Position numbers and translations under genes: made by a program
The notes under the pieces: generated by a model
Databases searched by the model: none
The model's input: the letters and a program-made list of their open reading frames with translations, nothing else
What the model was told of the DNA's origin: nothing
From: Petaurus breviceps papuanus
Taxonomy: Eukaryota; Chordata; Mammalia; Diprotodontia; Petauridae
Assembly (NCBI GenBank): GCA_028583685.1
Contig: JAMXIF010000043.1
Coordinates: 5,061,146 to 5,125,145 of the forward strand
Length of the DNA: 64,000 nt
Direction: 5' to 3'
Shown: positions 11,651 through 24,962 of the stretch, piece by piece
How positions within the stretch are numbered: the stretch's first letter is position 1
Layout: each line of letters starts with the position of its first letter

Positions 11651-12088
11651 GAGAGGTACTGTCTCTTTTGATCTATAGATCAATATTGATTCTATTAGTC
11701 ATATGTTCTTAAGTACTGTATACATGGAATGAATCAGATGATTATTAAATCCAGGAATGGATATGTAATTTGAAGGCAGTTCTCATAATCAATGAAGATT
11801 CTAATCCCAATTCTCAATACCACTGAGAAGTCAGGTCTCTAGAACCTGGCTCATTACATATCTCCTTTAGTGTGCTAGGAATAACGCTGAAGGTTTATGT
11901 CTTTCTCATACCATTGGTTAGAGTTCCTGTCCAGGTCTTCTCCTAAAGATCAATCACCACTTAAAGTTAATACTTCCATTATATCATAAATATGATGCAG
12001 TAATTATATTTCTGAATTATTTAACTAATTAAAATCAATTTGCTTTTGCAAAAAGATATTTAGAAAAAAGTAAGTCAGATATTTTTCA

Positions 12089-12352
12089 GGGGGCAGCTGG
12101 GTGGCACAGTGGATGGAGTCCTGGGTCTAGAATTAGGAATATCATCTTCCTAAGTTCAAATCTGGTCTCAGACACTCACTAGCTGTGTGACCTTAGGCAA
12201 GTCATTTAACCTTGTTTGTTTAAATCTCCTCATCTGTAAAATGAATTGTAGAAAGAAATGTTAAACCACTCCAGTATCTTTGCAAAGAAGACCTCAAATG
12301 GGATTTCAAAGAGTTGGAAACAACTGAAAAATGGCTCAAAAACAATGACAGC
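12089..12352 (+). repeat. Mar1-type CORE-SINE, full length
   Basis: The head GGGGCAGCTGGGTGGCACAG has a Pol III A-box, and AAGTTCAAATCTGG serves as B-box. The CORE region (CTAGCTGTGTGACCTTAGGC) and the Mar1 tail follow, with CTCATCTGTAAAATGAATTG, CCACTCCAGTATCTTTGC and a final CAAAAACAATGACAGCAAC. Mar1 is restricted to marsupials, so this is a strong lineage clue. Confidence 0.85.
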
Positions 12353-13317
12353 AACATTTTCCTCCAAGACACGGGAGGGTATGCTCTCCAAATATACTAC
12401 TTCAGTTTATGGAGAGATTATGCTCAACCTTTAAAAAATCCTTACAAATCTTTTGCCCCATCAAGTTTACTTGAAATTACAGCATGGTCAACAAATAAGT
12501 TTCTGTTACTCTCTCTCAGTTGCTGTCTATATACTTTTGTGGTGGATTAAACAGGCTGCTGGGATCTTTGCTCCTCATCTTGTGTGGCTGTCTGCCAAAT
12601 CTTGCATGGTCTCTAGCTCCCAGATATCTGATGGCTCATTTTGTTAACCTTAAAAAGTTCACAAGATCACAAGTACCTTGATAATACTTCATCTAAGAAT
12701 ATGAAAGAATAAATACAAAAAGGCAAATAATGAAGGCCCTTATTCAAAGGGCACATGCTTCCCTTGCTGAATATCTACCCTAGATTGTAGTCAGGGACAG
12801 AAAAGAACTGAAATCATCTGATTAGTGCTTTTAGTAAATATTTTCAGCTGGATCTCAGCAGGCTATAAACCAGAAATAATGCTTGTGCATACTTTAATAT
12901 TTATATGAGGATTGTTTCCACAACACATGCTGCACATCCTTATGAGTAGTGGGCTTATTGGCCATTCCTTCTCCCCTTCACAAATCACATGAATTATCAA
13001 CTTATCTGAAATATTATGAGATTTCCTCCATAAATCTCTAACATCCTTACTGTTTTCAAAGTCCAACTTAAATTCAATTTATTAAAGACAAACAAAAAAT
13101 TAGACTGTTTTGTTCACTAGGCACATCAAGTCATCCTGGACAAATGGAACCCTTTTAAAAGTTCATTGCCTTCAGTACATACCGTATATTTTATGTGAAA
13201 GCTGATTTCCTTGTTTCTAAAAGTTGTGTTAGTTGTGTCACTTCATAAATCTTCTTACCAACTTCTTTTTCTTTTATTTATCTGTGCTCTTTCACTTATC
13301 CAGTTTTTATATTTAAA
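12353..13317. other. Intergenic, nothing recognised
   Basis: Unique-looking AT-rich DNA. No gene or clear repeat seen. Confidence 0.45.
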
Positions 13318-13610
13318 GAATCAGAATCATGGAATGTTAAAGATAGAAGGGACCTTGAATATAATCTAGATCAGTGATTCTTAACCTTGGTTTCATGAAT
13401 TCTTAAATGTATATTTTTATAAAAAAATTTAGTCATCATTAGTTTTTCCCCATAATCCTTTGTATATATGAATTAAAAATATTATTGTAAGAAGGAGTCC
13501 ATACAATTTCCCAAACTATCAAAGGTATCTGTGACCCAAGAATTTTAAGTAAGAGGGGAAAAATGAGGCTCAGAAAAATTCTGTGAATTCCTAAATACCA
13601 TGTACATAAG
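13318..13610 (+). repeat. MIR-type SINE split by an ancient DNA-transposon-like insert
   Basis: The 5' part (AATCATGGAATGTTAAAGAT to ATAATCTAGA) and a 3' part (AAAATGAGGCTCAGAAAAAT) belong to the MIR3-like SINE. Between them, about 13,374-13,545, lies TCAGTGATTCTTAACCTTGG to GAGTCCATACAATTTCCC, the family also seen near 3143. Confidence 0.4.
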
Positions 13611-15986
13611 AAGTAGTAATACTACCAAAACTCAAATATCTGGATTCCTAATCCAGAACTTTTTAAGGTTCCTTTACCAATTTGTCTCACATTCTTTTTT
13701 CTACCTGGGGCAAGTAACTATTAAGCCAAAAGAGTGTGGAACTAGTAAAAGATTATATTATCTGATGTTATAGAATAAATTCAGAATTCATCATCATCAA
13801 GTTGAACACTGTCTGATAATATTTTTCATTCATAAATATTCAGTAAAATCATTTACTAAGACACAGTGAATCTTCAGACTGTGTAGGTGAATGTGTGTGA
13901 ATAACAGTAACAAAATGATAAATCCTTTAATATTAGAATGAGAAATAACATCCATCTCATCTCTAAGTAATGATAGACCCAACATGGCAAACCAAACAAT
14001 AACTCATTTTAGCATAGTCTTTTATACCTGAAACCATGGAACATTCTTCATATCTCTCCTCCTTCCCCAACTCCCGACTTCCAGTGCAGGCTACTGTGCA
14101 GTGAAGCAGTAGAAAAAGAAGGCTTTCATACATTCTATGAAGCTCAGCCTTTATTCTGAAAATGATCATAAACAGAGCATTTGAGGAAGGCCAGAGTTGG
14201 ATTATGAAGTAAGCTGTGGTGGGAAAAGAGGAATAATCATGTACTAGAATGAGTCAGAGTCAATTTTACAACTAATAAAGCGATGACATCATCACTTTTG
14301 TTAAATTGGTAGTCCAATAGTGGGCATAATTCAGTCTCTAAATGGGTACAAGAGGCCACATACATTCCTTTTTACACAAGCCTGGCAACATTTCTTTTCT
14401 CCCAAGTTGTTATACCTTGGTACCTCCTGGAGTCTTCCCCAATGACTCCTATGGCCTTGTGCATACATTGTTCAAACCTACACACCAAGTATTTCATTCT
14501 TCTCTTGTCAATACTGAACTAAAAACTTTGCCACTCTTTGTACTTATAAAATAAGCTTTTAAATTGATCATGAAATCTACTAACATAATGTAAATTTTAA
14601 AATGATTTAATAAATTAGACCTTCCTCCTTTAAATTCTTTATAACAAGACTTTATGTGGAAATCTGGTGGGCCCAAATAGATTTCAGGGACCATAGCTTA
14701 CCCAGTGTTGCCAAGAAAAGGACTGATAACATGGTATATGCTCCACACTTACATTTTTTTATTATAAACCATGAAATAGGACTCAAAGCTCTTGATTGAG
14801 TTTTATCCTAGAAGTTACAACTAAAATAATATTATCTCTTTAAAGTATTTTGTTCTCAACTCAAGTTTATTCTGGGAACATCTCAGAATATACCTCTTAT
14901 CTACGTATCAAAGATTTGACTTTCCCCAAAAATTCTGTACAAGCAATCAAGGTAAGAAATATATTATGTAGAAATGCATGTATATAGAAAATAGAAATGA
15001 CTCTAAAAAGACATTAGAGAAAAAAAAATCTATATTATATCTTTATCTGTATCTATAGAATAAAACCTTTTGTGATAACTTATAAATAATCAATATAACT
15101 CTTCCCTTTTAGGCACATTCTGCTCTTCTAGAATCCTTTTATCAAATTTGTACCATTCAAATACTTCATTAATAGTTCAGTTCAAAATCTCAATCTGGAC
15201 TTTATTCCCTTGCCATTCATTCTTCCAGAATTGGAAGTCATTTGGGCAATCTAAAAATCTCTGCAAGAGGAATGTACCACAGAAAACTTTTTTCTAAAGA
15301 GTATTATAGATCCGCAAACTCTAAAACCATGGGTTATGCATTAGGTAATCCAAAACATTGATGCTATCTATACCCACCATTCCTCTTCTCTGGATGGGAG
15401 ATTAGATTCTGTTATATTGTTTAGGAAATTTTGTTTTGATGAGAAAACTAGATTTCAAGATTAACAATCTGGGAATGACCCACAAAGCAACCATCAAGAA
15501 TTTCATTGTCTACTACATTTAATATATCTATAAGGCTAGTTTCTGAGACTATACTTGCCTGGAGTCTACTCACCCAACCCCATCTTCTTCCTTCCTCTAA
15601 ATAGAAGGCAAGTTTTAAGAATTACAGTTTTCAGGTACTCAAATTTTGGATGATGTGAATGATCCTCAAACAAAAGAAAATTGTTGATGGTTCTTTTTTT
15701 GGAGGGGCCAAGGGAAGAAGACCTACCCCCACTCCCCACTATCTTGTCAAGATCTCTACAGAGGAAAGTCAGAAGGCCTAAAGACGTACTTCTTCAATGA
15801 AGACCCTCTTTTACAGGGAAAAGACAAAGATCAAAATGAAGTAATTCTTCTTGGGGCCAGCCCCCATCAGTAAAGCTCATTCTCAAGGAAATACCTAGAG
15901 GAACTTTAAACCAACTCATGATCCCGAAGGCCAGGATGAATATCTGATGAATAATCAACAAATATATTTTGTTCTATATACAAGGC
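13611..15986. other. Intergenic, nothing firm recognised
   Basis: No protein frame or RNA gene could be supported. The part after about 15,690 could be flanking or internal sequence of the LTR element that begins at 15,987, but I cannot show this. Confidence 0.4.
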
Positions 15987-16510
15987 TGTAGCAGCTAGCA
16001 CCCCAAGCATCCTCAGAGTGGCTGCCCATACAGGTTCTTGTATCTGCTTTGTTAAAGGAAAGCAACTCAAAATGGGTTAACAAGTTTACTTTAATCAGTC
16101 AGAACATATATTGTTTACCTTGTTCAGGGGAAAAAGGTCAGCACCCCGAACTTCAAAGTATACAGGCAGAATTATCAAGACAGAAACAGATCAAGTAGAC
16201 AGCTTTACAAACTGTCCAGCCATTACATCCATACCCAATCAACATCTGGGTTTTTCAAAGCCGGGGGGCTCTGGACAACGGCTACCCAGAATCCATATTA
16301 AATCACAGAACACTTCTCAAAGTGAGCCCCAAAACAAAGCTACACATCAGGGCTTATATAGCCTTCTCCTGGCTCAGAGAATGTAACAACCTTTTGGACC
16401 CACTGGCCAATCAAGAAGTATCTACTGAAAAACAAGCTTCCCACCCCAGGCTCCAGGTGCACTTTAGCCTAGGGGCAGGGAAGTTCTTTAAAATTTACAT
16501 TCCCATTACA
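15987..16510 (-). mobile_element. Probable endogenous retrovirus LTR (524 bp)
   Basis: Read on the minus strand the element begins TGTAATGGGAATGTAAATTT and ends GTGCTAGCTGCTACA, a TG...CA pair. It has a TATATAA promoter-like motif near 16,355-16,362 and an ATTAAA-type signal near 16,090. The composition is far less AT-rich than its flanks. Flanking duplications are not clear: bases before and after share only GGC. On the internal side for a 3' LTR, at 16,511-16,520, a GGGGCC-rich tract could be a degraded polypurine tract. It is a fossil. Whether it is a solo LTR or one end of a decayed provirus is open. Confidence 0.5.
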
Positions 16511-16770
16511 TTCGGCCCCAATGCTTATATCCATAGCCTTCATAGGGAGACGTTTTTGAAAACCCTAGTCAAAAATTTAGTGACTTATACCACTTTGATG
16601 CCCACAGACTCTTTGCCCTTTCAGTCCCCAAAACATTTCTCTTTCCAATTCTGTTTTCCTGTTTCATACAGGCTCTATCCCTGAACTTTCAAACCCTGGG
16701 TTAGTCATAAGAAGAAAGGTTGATGCCTACCACCCACCCCAATTTCCATTCTTTGGATAGATATTATTAT
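16511..16770. other. Flank of the LTR, possibly decayed internal sequence
   Basis: The composition resembles the adjacent LTR more than the surrounding AT-rich DNA, hinting at leftover internal sequence. No retroviral domain was recognised. Confidence 0.25.
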
Positions 16771-16774
16771 GAAA

Positions 16775-16822
16775 TATATATATATATATATACATACATA
16801 CATACATATATATATATATAAT
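16775..16822. repeat. (TA)n / (CATA)n microsatellite
   Basis: Alternating TA with CATA units, broken by a few changes. Confidence 0.85.
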
Positions 16823-17039
16823 ACAGCAAAGCAACAACTAAAAACACCTTTATCGCATCCTACTCTCACTTTCTAATTATATCTCTTTATCCCTTCTCCA
16901 TTTTACATATAAATCCTCAGAAATACTTGCAAACACAAAATTTCATCATTTCTTCTCCCCTTAGTCCCAACTCCTAGCAATATGACTTCTGACTGAAGAA
17001 ATCCACTGAGATCACTGTCATTAAAACTACTTTAAATTC

Positions 17040-17480
17040 ATAAATGGCTAAATTCAATGGCTTTATATTCATTCCTCACTTTTGTCCTCTTTGAAGTTGT
17101 TGGCTTTGATGATTCTACTGTTAGTTCTCCCTTTCTCCCTATACCTATTTTTTTCTTCTTTCAAAATTTTTGGCATTATTCATATCTTGCACCCCATATG
17201 GTGAGTGTACCTCCAGGACTCTCTCTTCAACCCTCATTTCTTGTCCTCTCTCTCTTTTTCTCTGTCATTCCCATGGTTTTCAACTATCATCTCTAAGCAT
17301 ATAACTCTCAGATCCATATAAATATATCCTGCTTTAATATCTGTCTTAATTTCTGCTGTTCCTTTATCACCTGCCTATCAGACATTCTCACCTACATGTC
17401 TCTCAGGCATTTCAAACTCAACATATTTTTTAAAATTGACTTAATTTTCTTTCCTCAAATCCATTCACCTTTCAAATTTT
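17040..17480 (+). repeat. L2 LINE internal fragment
   Basis: Motifs of the L2 3' coding part can be read: GGCATTTCAAACTCAACATA (consensus ggcacctcaaactcaacatg), AGACATTCTCACCTACATGT and GATCCATATAAATATATCC. It is old and broken. Confidence 0.5.
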
Positions 17481-20400
17481 CTCATAAATATTGCCTAGAG
17501 AATGATCTAGCTGAGATTATTATGATAGTGTTAACTTGAGACAGTTCCTAGGATAAAATCCACTCTATGTTTCTTTAGAGTATAGGATGCTTCATTACAC
17601 ATTAAATTATTTATCTTCCTTTTATAGTCACATACATATCATATTTACTATTTTTTTCTTTTCACATGTTAGACAACAAATTGATTTAATACACAAAGAT
17701 ATTGTATCATTTAGGAAGCAGCTACTGAAGGCTACTAAATGCAAAAGAGTACTGAAAGATATAAAGAATTATAAATTATCCATTAACGAAAGTTTTACAA
17801 ATATGAAAATTTTAGAAACAATTACTATATTAGCCCGAATTTGTCAGATTATTTTCTAAACCTGGCTTGACAAAATATTAATGCAATTGGTAGTTTTGCT
17901 ATTATTACCATCAACAGAGAAGTTAACATTAAAATGTTATTTTGGGAATCACATTGAAATTTGACATATGACCATTTGTTATGTGTTTGGCGAAGAAAAT
18001 TTCATGAATGTATAGTTCTTCAAAGGAATGCTTCTTTTCACAATACAGAGTATGAAATATGAAATATTTGGGGGATAATAAAAAAGAAGATAATGTTAAG
18101 ACAAACAATGCTATTGATAAAATTGAATAAAATCCCTTTATGTCAATAGGAAGTTAACTGAAGACACCATTTGTATATTAAATGCATTTAATATGATAAA
18201 TTTGCAAAAATTACTTTCCGTGTATGCATAATTGATAAAAATGTTTTTTTTATTTAGTATTAGGATTCATTTCACAGTTTTCTTATCTGTAAAATTAAGG
18301 ATTTTATTAAATTGTCTATTAAACCCCTTCTAAATGTGAATCCCTCACCCTATTATCTTATGATAAGGTGGTAAAAAAGCAGAGGCTTTCTTATATGTTC
18401 ACATGCAAGACAAGGGGCCTTTGAGAGCTTCCATTTTCTCATCTGTGAAATGGAGATAGCAATGTCTATTGTACTTAATTTGCTGTTTCATGTAAGTGAA
18501 TTAGATGTACCTTACAGATGTCAAAGGGCTACATATATGCCAGCAGTAGGAATAATGAGTGGTGCTAGGAGTGTTGTTACTCAAGGAAAAACCTGACATT
18601 GTGATATTGTCATCGTATTTTTCATTATTAATGTTATTGATGGTGTTCGTATTGATATTCTTATTATTATGTTCCCTTCTCATTTTTCTTCCCAGTGGGG
18701 CAGATGTAGACAGAAACCAGTTGCTTTCATTTACAATTGTATTATATGAAATGTTATGCAGATGACAGGAAAGGTGGATAAAAAAATAACTGAATAAAAG
18801 TTTTGGGAAATAATTTCATATTCTATAGACTTCCTGAATGTATCTTCATCACAGCTTTGATAACAAACATAATAATGCAAATGATTTGTGATTCTTGCGT
18901 CATCTTTGTGTTATTATTGGTTGACCAGTGAAAAAGCAATTAGATACTTTGGAAGAGTAGCAGGTTCAATTGTTGGAACTTCCTTCTCTTTCTTGCCCTT
19001 CCCTCCATTTCCCCCTCATTTCTCCACTCCATACCCTTCTTCTCTCCTCTCTTTTTCGGTGGAGGTTGGATTACTTGAACATTTGTAGGTACTAGAAAAA
19101 GATCTTGGAGGAAAGGAAAATGTTTAAGATGAAAGATGGAGGGAATATGAACAGTGTGGAATCTTAGGGGCAAATAGTGTGTTTGATCTTGTCAAAGAAC
19201 AGTTATGTCTTTATTTGAGTAAAAAGAAAAAAAGGACATGAGGGTAAGAGAAATTGAAGGATTTCAAAGTATGGACCAAGGAAGTTTGGGAAGCTCAAGA
19301 AGGAAAGAATTCATTATATCAGTAAAGTAGATGGCATAGAATATCTGTTGAGAAAGTAAATGTGAGCAGTTTCATAGGTTTCGGGGGAAGAAGGAGCTTT
19401 GGAATACATGCTCCTACATTGGGACAGAGAATATTTTAGGAAAACTAAGCAGATTTTTTTAGAGGAAATGGACATTAAATTAGATTATGCTAGGTGAGTT
19501 GGAAGTAGATTCAGTCATTTTGGTTGTGTGATCTCTAATATTGCTAACATCATAGAAAAATGATGGGGATGACCCACAGTTGAAAACTGTCAGTGGTAGC
19601 ACAAAGGGGGAAGAGTTTAAAGAATAGAGCAGAGTAGAAAGAGAATATGAGAAGAGGAAAGGGAGACCAGAACCAAAATCATGAATCAATATAGTGGGGA
19701 ATGATGGAATGAGTAGAAGGAAGAGGCAGTATAGTACATTAGATTTTCGATTAGAACCCGCAATTCATATGTTGACTATTCCGTTTAAAGCCTAGGTGAT
19801 CAGACTCAACCACTATGTGCCTCAGTTCATCACTGGAGAGCTAGTTTTTAGAAATCCAAAGTAATAGTAATTTATATAGTGACAGAGGGTATGTCAGTGT
19901 TCATGTAATTATTTCATAGATAATGAAAGTGAAGTCAGAGATGTTTTAGGGGCTCCCCTATTTCCAAATAGGTAGTCTCTTATATGTTATTTAAACATGG
20001 TCCACTTAATTTTCAGTCTTTGTTCTTGACGCTATATGGTTCTTAGTATATGATTTAATGGTGAGGCTAAAGGATAGGTGAGATGTGTGAAATGGAAGGA
20101 CAGGAGATTTTGACCAGAGAGATAAATTTCAAAGTTTATAAATATGAAGTTAAAACTTATGGGAAATGGTAAAATCTAAGATCACCTTTGTCTTTGGTGA
20201 CTAAAATATAATGAATGCTTTTGTTAGGAGCTGAGGAGATTAATGAAATGGAATCCACCATGTTTAAAGATACATTAATATATATTTTTTTGCTCTTCAA
20301 AAAAAGATTGAATGTCTTATTCACTGTTAGCATACTTGACTATTGTATGAAGGGGTATGCTGGTAAATGTTTAACAACCAGATCTCTGGAGGGAAAAAAT

Positions 20401-20598
20401 GTACATATGACATATTTTTTAACTGAATCTGCATTATTGACATTTCTCCCATCACATTTTAAACTTTAGACTCAAACATCAGAAATCAAATACAAAATAG
20501 GGAATAGAAACAAAAATATATCATAAACTTAAATATTGGTAGTTAACTACAAAGTTAGAAAGAAAAAAAAGCATGTCATGAGCATTATCACTTCTTTT
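17481..20598. other. Intergenic, no gene seen
   Basis: AT-rich sequence. A faint MIR-like piece (CCATTTTCTCATCTGTGAAA) lies near 18,432. The purine-rich stretch 19,100-19,720 may be an old LINE remnant but shows no motif I can name. No RNA gene or convincing frame. Confidence 0.45.
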
Positions 20599-20868
20599 GT
20601 TTTTTAAATTAAATTTTATGTTAATTTTTAGTTTACATCATTCATTTCCACAAGATTTTGAGTTACAAATTTTCTCCCAGTCTTTCCCCTACCCACCACA
20701 CCAAAACAGTAATCCCACTGTATACCCCTTCCCCAATCTGGTCTTTTCTATATCCTCCGCCATCTCCCCCCCAAATTTCCAATAGGGCAAAATGGATCCC
20801 TGCCCCCAGTGCCTGTATTTCTTATTTCCCAGTTGCATGTAAATAATAATAATTATATATACATATAA

Positions 20869-20909
<41 letters not shown>

Positions 20910-21599
20910 GTATTTGATTTTAATACTTGAATTCCAAATTCTTTCCCTTTCTCCTTCATCACCCACAATTACTGGGGAGATAAAAAATTCAATATAGGTT
21001 GTACATGTGTAGTTATGCAAAACATTTCCATAGTGGATATATTGTGAATGACTGACTCTATTTCCCTCCTTCCTATCCCATCCCCCACTTGTTTTATTCT
21101 CTACTTTGAAGCTGTCTCTTTTCAAAAGTATATACTTCCAACTTCCCTCCTCTCCCCAACCTACTCTCCTGTCCATCATGCCCCTTCTCATCCTCTTCCC
21201 CTCTACTTTCCTGTAGGGGAGACACCCTATTTAGTGTGTATGTCATTCCCTCCCTAAGCCAAATTCAATTAGAGTAAGGATGTCTCATTCCCTATTGATT
21301 TCCTGTTCTTCCCCTCCATTGTAACAGTTTTCCCTTGCCTCTTTTACGTGAGATAATTTACCCCCATTTTGTCTCACCCCATATCCTCTCATTACATTCC
21401 TTTCTCACATCTTAATTCACCTTTTAAGTTTAATCCCTTCCCTATTCAATTGGTCTTTTGTCCTCTGTCTTTTTATAACTGTACACATGTATACATACAC
21501 TCACATATGTATTCATACACCCATATACCTTCCTATATAGACATATATACATGAATGTATTCACACACACACACACACACACACATACACATACATATA

Positions 21600-21637
<38 letters not shown>

Positions 21638-24462
21638 TTTCTATTCACTTCAACTATTCTCATACTGAGAAAAGTTTCATAAGTTACAATTATCATTTTT
21701 CCATATAGGAATGTAAATACTTCAACTTTGATGATTACCATATGATTTCTTTACCCTCTTTACCTTCTCATGCTTCTCTTGCTTCTTGCATCTGAATATC
21801 AAATTTTGTATTTAGCTCTGTTTTTTTCATTAAGAATGTTTGAAAGTCCTCTATTCCACTGAATGACCATATTTTCCCCTGAAACATGATGCTCAGTTTT
21901 GCTGGGCAGGTGACCCTTGATTTTAATCCCAGCTCCTTGGACCTCCAGAATATCTTATTCCAAGCCCTTTGACACCTCAGTGTAGAAGCTGCCAGATCCT
22001 GAGTTATCCTGATTGTGTTTCCACAATATTCAAAGTGTTTCTTGCTGGCTGCTTGTAATATTCTCTCTTTAATCTGGGAATTCTGGGAAATGGCTATAAT
22101 ATTCCTAGGAGTTTTCTTTTGGTAATCTTTTTCAGAAGGTAATAGGTGGATTCTTTCAACCTCTATTTTGCCCTCTGGTTCTAAAACATCAGGGCAGTTT
22201 TCTTTTAGAACTTCCTGGAGGATGATTTCTAGGTTCTTACTTTGATCATGGATTTCAGGTAGTCCAATAATTTTTTAAATTCTCTCTCCTGGATCTATTT
22301 TCTAGGTCATTGGTTTTTCCCATGAGATATTTCACATTGCCTTCTATTCTTTCATTTGTTTGGATCTGTTTAACAGCATCTTGATTTCTCATTAGCTTCC
22401 ATTTGCTCCATTCTAATTCTGAAGGAATGATTCTCCTCGGTGAGCTTTTGAGGTTCTTTTTCTGTCTGACAAATTAGCTTTTTAAGTTATTCTTCTCCTT
22501 GTAATGTAATGCCAAAAGAAGGCAACTTCCCAGGTTCAAAATACCAGCATAGGTGCTCTCTATTTTGTTCAGTGACAAACCAAGAACAGAGAAGATCAAA
22601 ACATGACAATCATTCAAAATACAGCATTTACTAAGCGTGATTAAATAATCTCCAAGTACTACCCCACCCCAGGACCTTCCAATCATTCAATCAATTACAA
22701 AGTCTCTGTTCTAAATACTTCTCCACCCCATAGGCTATATCTTAATTAAGTCCACCACAAAGCCCCTCTTCTCAAATGGAGATTAGTTTCCAAACATAAG
22801 GTCAAAAGTTCCCCACCCCTGGATCACAATTGAATCTACCCCAGAGTTACATCAAGTTTAAACACAGCACTTAATACCCAAATGGAGGTCTTTTCTTCAT
22901 CTTGACACGAGGCAAGTTCTCAGCAATCTTAGTTCCTGGGGAGACAAGGCTTAGCAAAGCCACAAGATACATTGCCAGTCCCTTCATGAATTTATCCTCT
23001 GTCTGTAGAACAGTCCTAGAACCCCTGAACACATTAGCAAAGCCCTCTCCCAGGATTTCTGTAAACATACAACAAGAAAATCCTTCTTCAGGGCTTCTGA
23101 ACCAACAGAAAGGCTCCCAGACCCCTGCAACAACAGCACTGTCCTTCACCAGTGGACAGTATTCATTCTGTCTGCAGGACAGTCTCCAGACCCCTGCAAC
23201 AACAGCACTGTCCCTCACCAGTGGACAGTATTCACTCTCTGTCTGCAGGACAGTCTCAGGGCTTCTTAGTGAACAGCCAGGTTCCAGGACTTCTTCAACA
23301 AAAGGACTGCCTTTCACCAGTGGACAAATCTGGCAAAACAACATCAAAACAGACAGACAAAGTACCAGCAAAACAGTCATGTCTCCTCAGTCCTTGGCAG
23401 CTCAGGGGGCAGGTCTCAAAAGTCCAGGGCAATTCAAAGCGGACACCAGCAATTCTCTTAGTCTCTCTCTCTCCACGAGGTGCTGCTTCCAAAAAGATCT
23501 TCTGCCTCTCTCTAGTGTCTCTCCAAATCTACATCACCAGCTCCTCCCAGTTCAGGACTTTCTTTTCACATCAACAAGTCCATCCCACAGGTGGGATTAA
23601 CAAACTCTGGGCTTTAACACAATCAATTTGAAAACCAAGCCAATACAGGGGAATCTTTAATTGCCATTACTATCACAATCCTCAATGTCTTTTTGAGCCT
23701 CTTTTGGCATTTGAATTAGTCTATTTTTTTAAGATGTTATTTTCTTCAGTCAGGTAGTTGACTCACTTCATAATATTCTTGCATCATTCCCATTTCTCTT
23801 CCCAATTTTTCCTCCACTTCTCTTATTTGGTTTTCAAAATCCTTCTTAAGTTTTTCAATGGCCTATAACCAGTTTATATTTTTCTTGGAAGAATTTGGTA
23901 CAGGAGTTATGACTTTGCTGTCTTCCCCCTGTTCCATGCTTTGATCCTTTTTATCCCTGCAAAAGGAGTCCAAAGTTGGATTGCTGTTCTTGCTTTGCTT
24001 CCTTTGCTTGCTCATGTTGCCATTCAATTTCTTGACTTTTGAGCTTTCTGCCACAGTAGAACTCTGCTTCTAGAAGGGAGAGCTTTGTCCCAAATCACTC
24101 GGTTTTCTCATTTGCCAGAGCTATTAGTTGGGTGCCCTCTCAGAAGCGTCCACTGGCTCTGGCACACTGGTCACACACTGTAGGACCTCTACCGTAGACG
24201 GCAATTCAGATCCAAGCAGGTTAAAGCAAGAGTGATTACCCCTCAGACTGGTTGCTTGGTCCCCCTACAATCTGCCAGCTAGGAGCTCTGAAACAGCCAT
24301 GCATCCATGGCTGCTGCACCTTAGCTGCTTCTTGCCTTGGGTGCAGAAGCCAGACCCCACTCTCAGACTCCCTGTTCCCAAAGTCCACTGATATCTCACT
24401 TTGTCTTTGTCATTTATGGGTTGATAATTCTGGAAACCACCTCAGTTGCTGGTGATCCCCAT
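20599..24462 (-). mobile_element. HAL1-type element A (ORF1-only L1 derivative), interrupted by an LTR
   Basis: On the minus strand the 5' edge is near 24,462 and is truncated inside the 5' UTR. The ORF1 N-terminus follows (24,054-23,863; MSKQRKQSKNSNPTLDSF), then the RNA-binding and C-terminal parts down to about 21,770. A (TA)n/(TG)n block spans 21,556-21,636. The purine-rich tail follows, and the shared terminus AAATCTTGTGGAAATGAATG / GTAAACTAAAAATTAAC lies at 20,610-20,660. There is no ORF2. An LTR at 22,500-23,677 splits the ORF1 region. Without it the element is about 2.7 kb. ORF1 is broken by several stops and frame changes, so it is non-coding now. Confidence 0.8.
22500..23677. mobile_element. 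Probable solo LTR (1,178 bp) inserted in HAL1 copy A
   Basis: Comparison with the uninterrupted copies places a foreign block exactly between CTTCTCCT and CAATGTCTTTTTGAG. The block begins TGTAATGTAATGCC, ends TTACTATCACA, and is bounded by CTCCT and ATCCT. This fits a 5-bp target duplication with one change and TG...CA ends. Inside lie about three partial units of a 69-bp tandem repeat (about 23,090-23,330; acccctgcaacaacagcactg at 23,121 and 23,190). It is a fossil LTR, younger than copy A. The family is not recognised and no internal viral genes are present. A long open frame across it is a by-product of the tandem repeat. Confidence 0.55.
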
Positions 24463-24962
24463 ATTTTTTAAGCTTCAAAATAGGTAGATAGAGTTTATGG
24501 TCTAGAGAACATGAGTCAAGTAAAGCTCTATTTTAGGAAGAGAGAGAGAGGCAGAGAGAGAGAGAGAGAGAGAGGAGAGTCTACATGTAGAAAATGGTCT
24601 GTTTGTATAGGAACTTAATCAACTCTTCGTTGCTACAAGAATCAAATCTGACATAAAAAAGACTTTATTCTAGAGCATTGAAAATGTGAATTCACTCCAA
24701 TAGATGACTTTTAGCACCATAAAATCATTTTACCTATATTTAGAATTATATATTAAGAATTTAGGCTTTTTGGATTTGTTCTTGCTGAGTTTAGTAGACA
24801 AAGACAGATAGAAGACTGAAAAGTCAAGGCAGAATAGCTGTTAAAATGACTTTTTTCCCCATTTTGGATATTCTTCATTAGAGTTAACAGATATTACTTA
24901 ATGATATAGTTATTGGTTTTCCATAGTATCAATTTCATTGATATAATAAACTTTTCATGAGA
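24463..24962. other. Intergenic with a (GA)n run
   Basis: A (GA)n microsatellite occupies 24,539-24,576. The rest is AT-rich, with nothing recognised. Confidence 0.5.

Noticed and set aside
12089-12170. A tRNA-like A-box and B-box pair
   Set aside because: It is the head of a Mar1 SINE and cannot fold as a complete tRNA. The same holds for the other SINE heads.
16111-16684. Open frames of 91 and 120 codons
   Set aside because: They overlap the probable LTR and run opposite to its inferred direction. No recognisable protein.
23090-23330. Regularly spaced repeats that could suggest a CRISPR-like array
   Set aside because: The 69-bp units are contiguous tandem repeats without variable spacers, in a vertebrate genome inside an LTR-like element.
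22902-23600. A 232-codon open frame with internal repeats
   Set aside because: It lies wholly within the LTR-like block and owes its length to 69-bp tandem units (a multiple of 3). Codon content and lack of any known domain argue against a gene.
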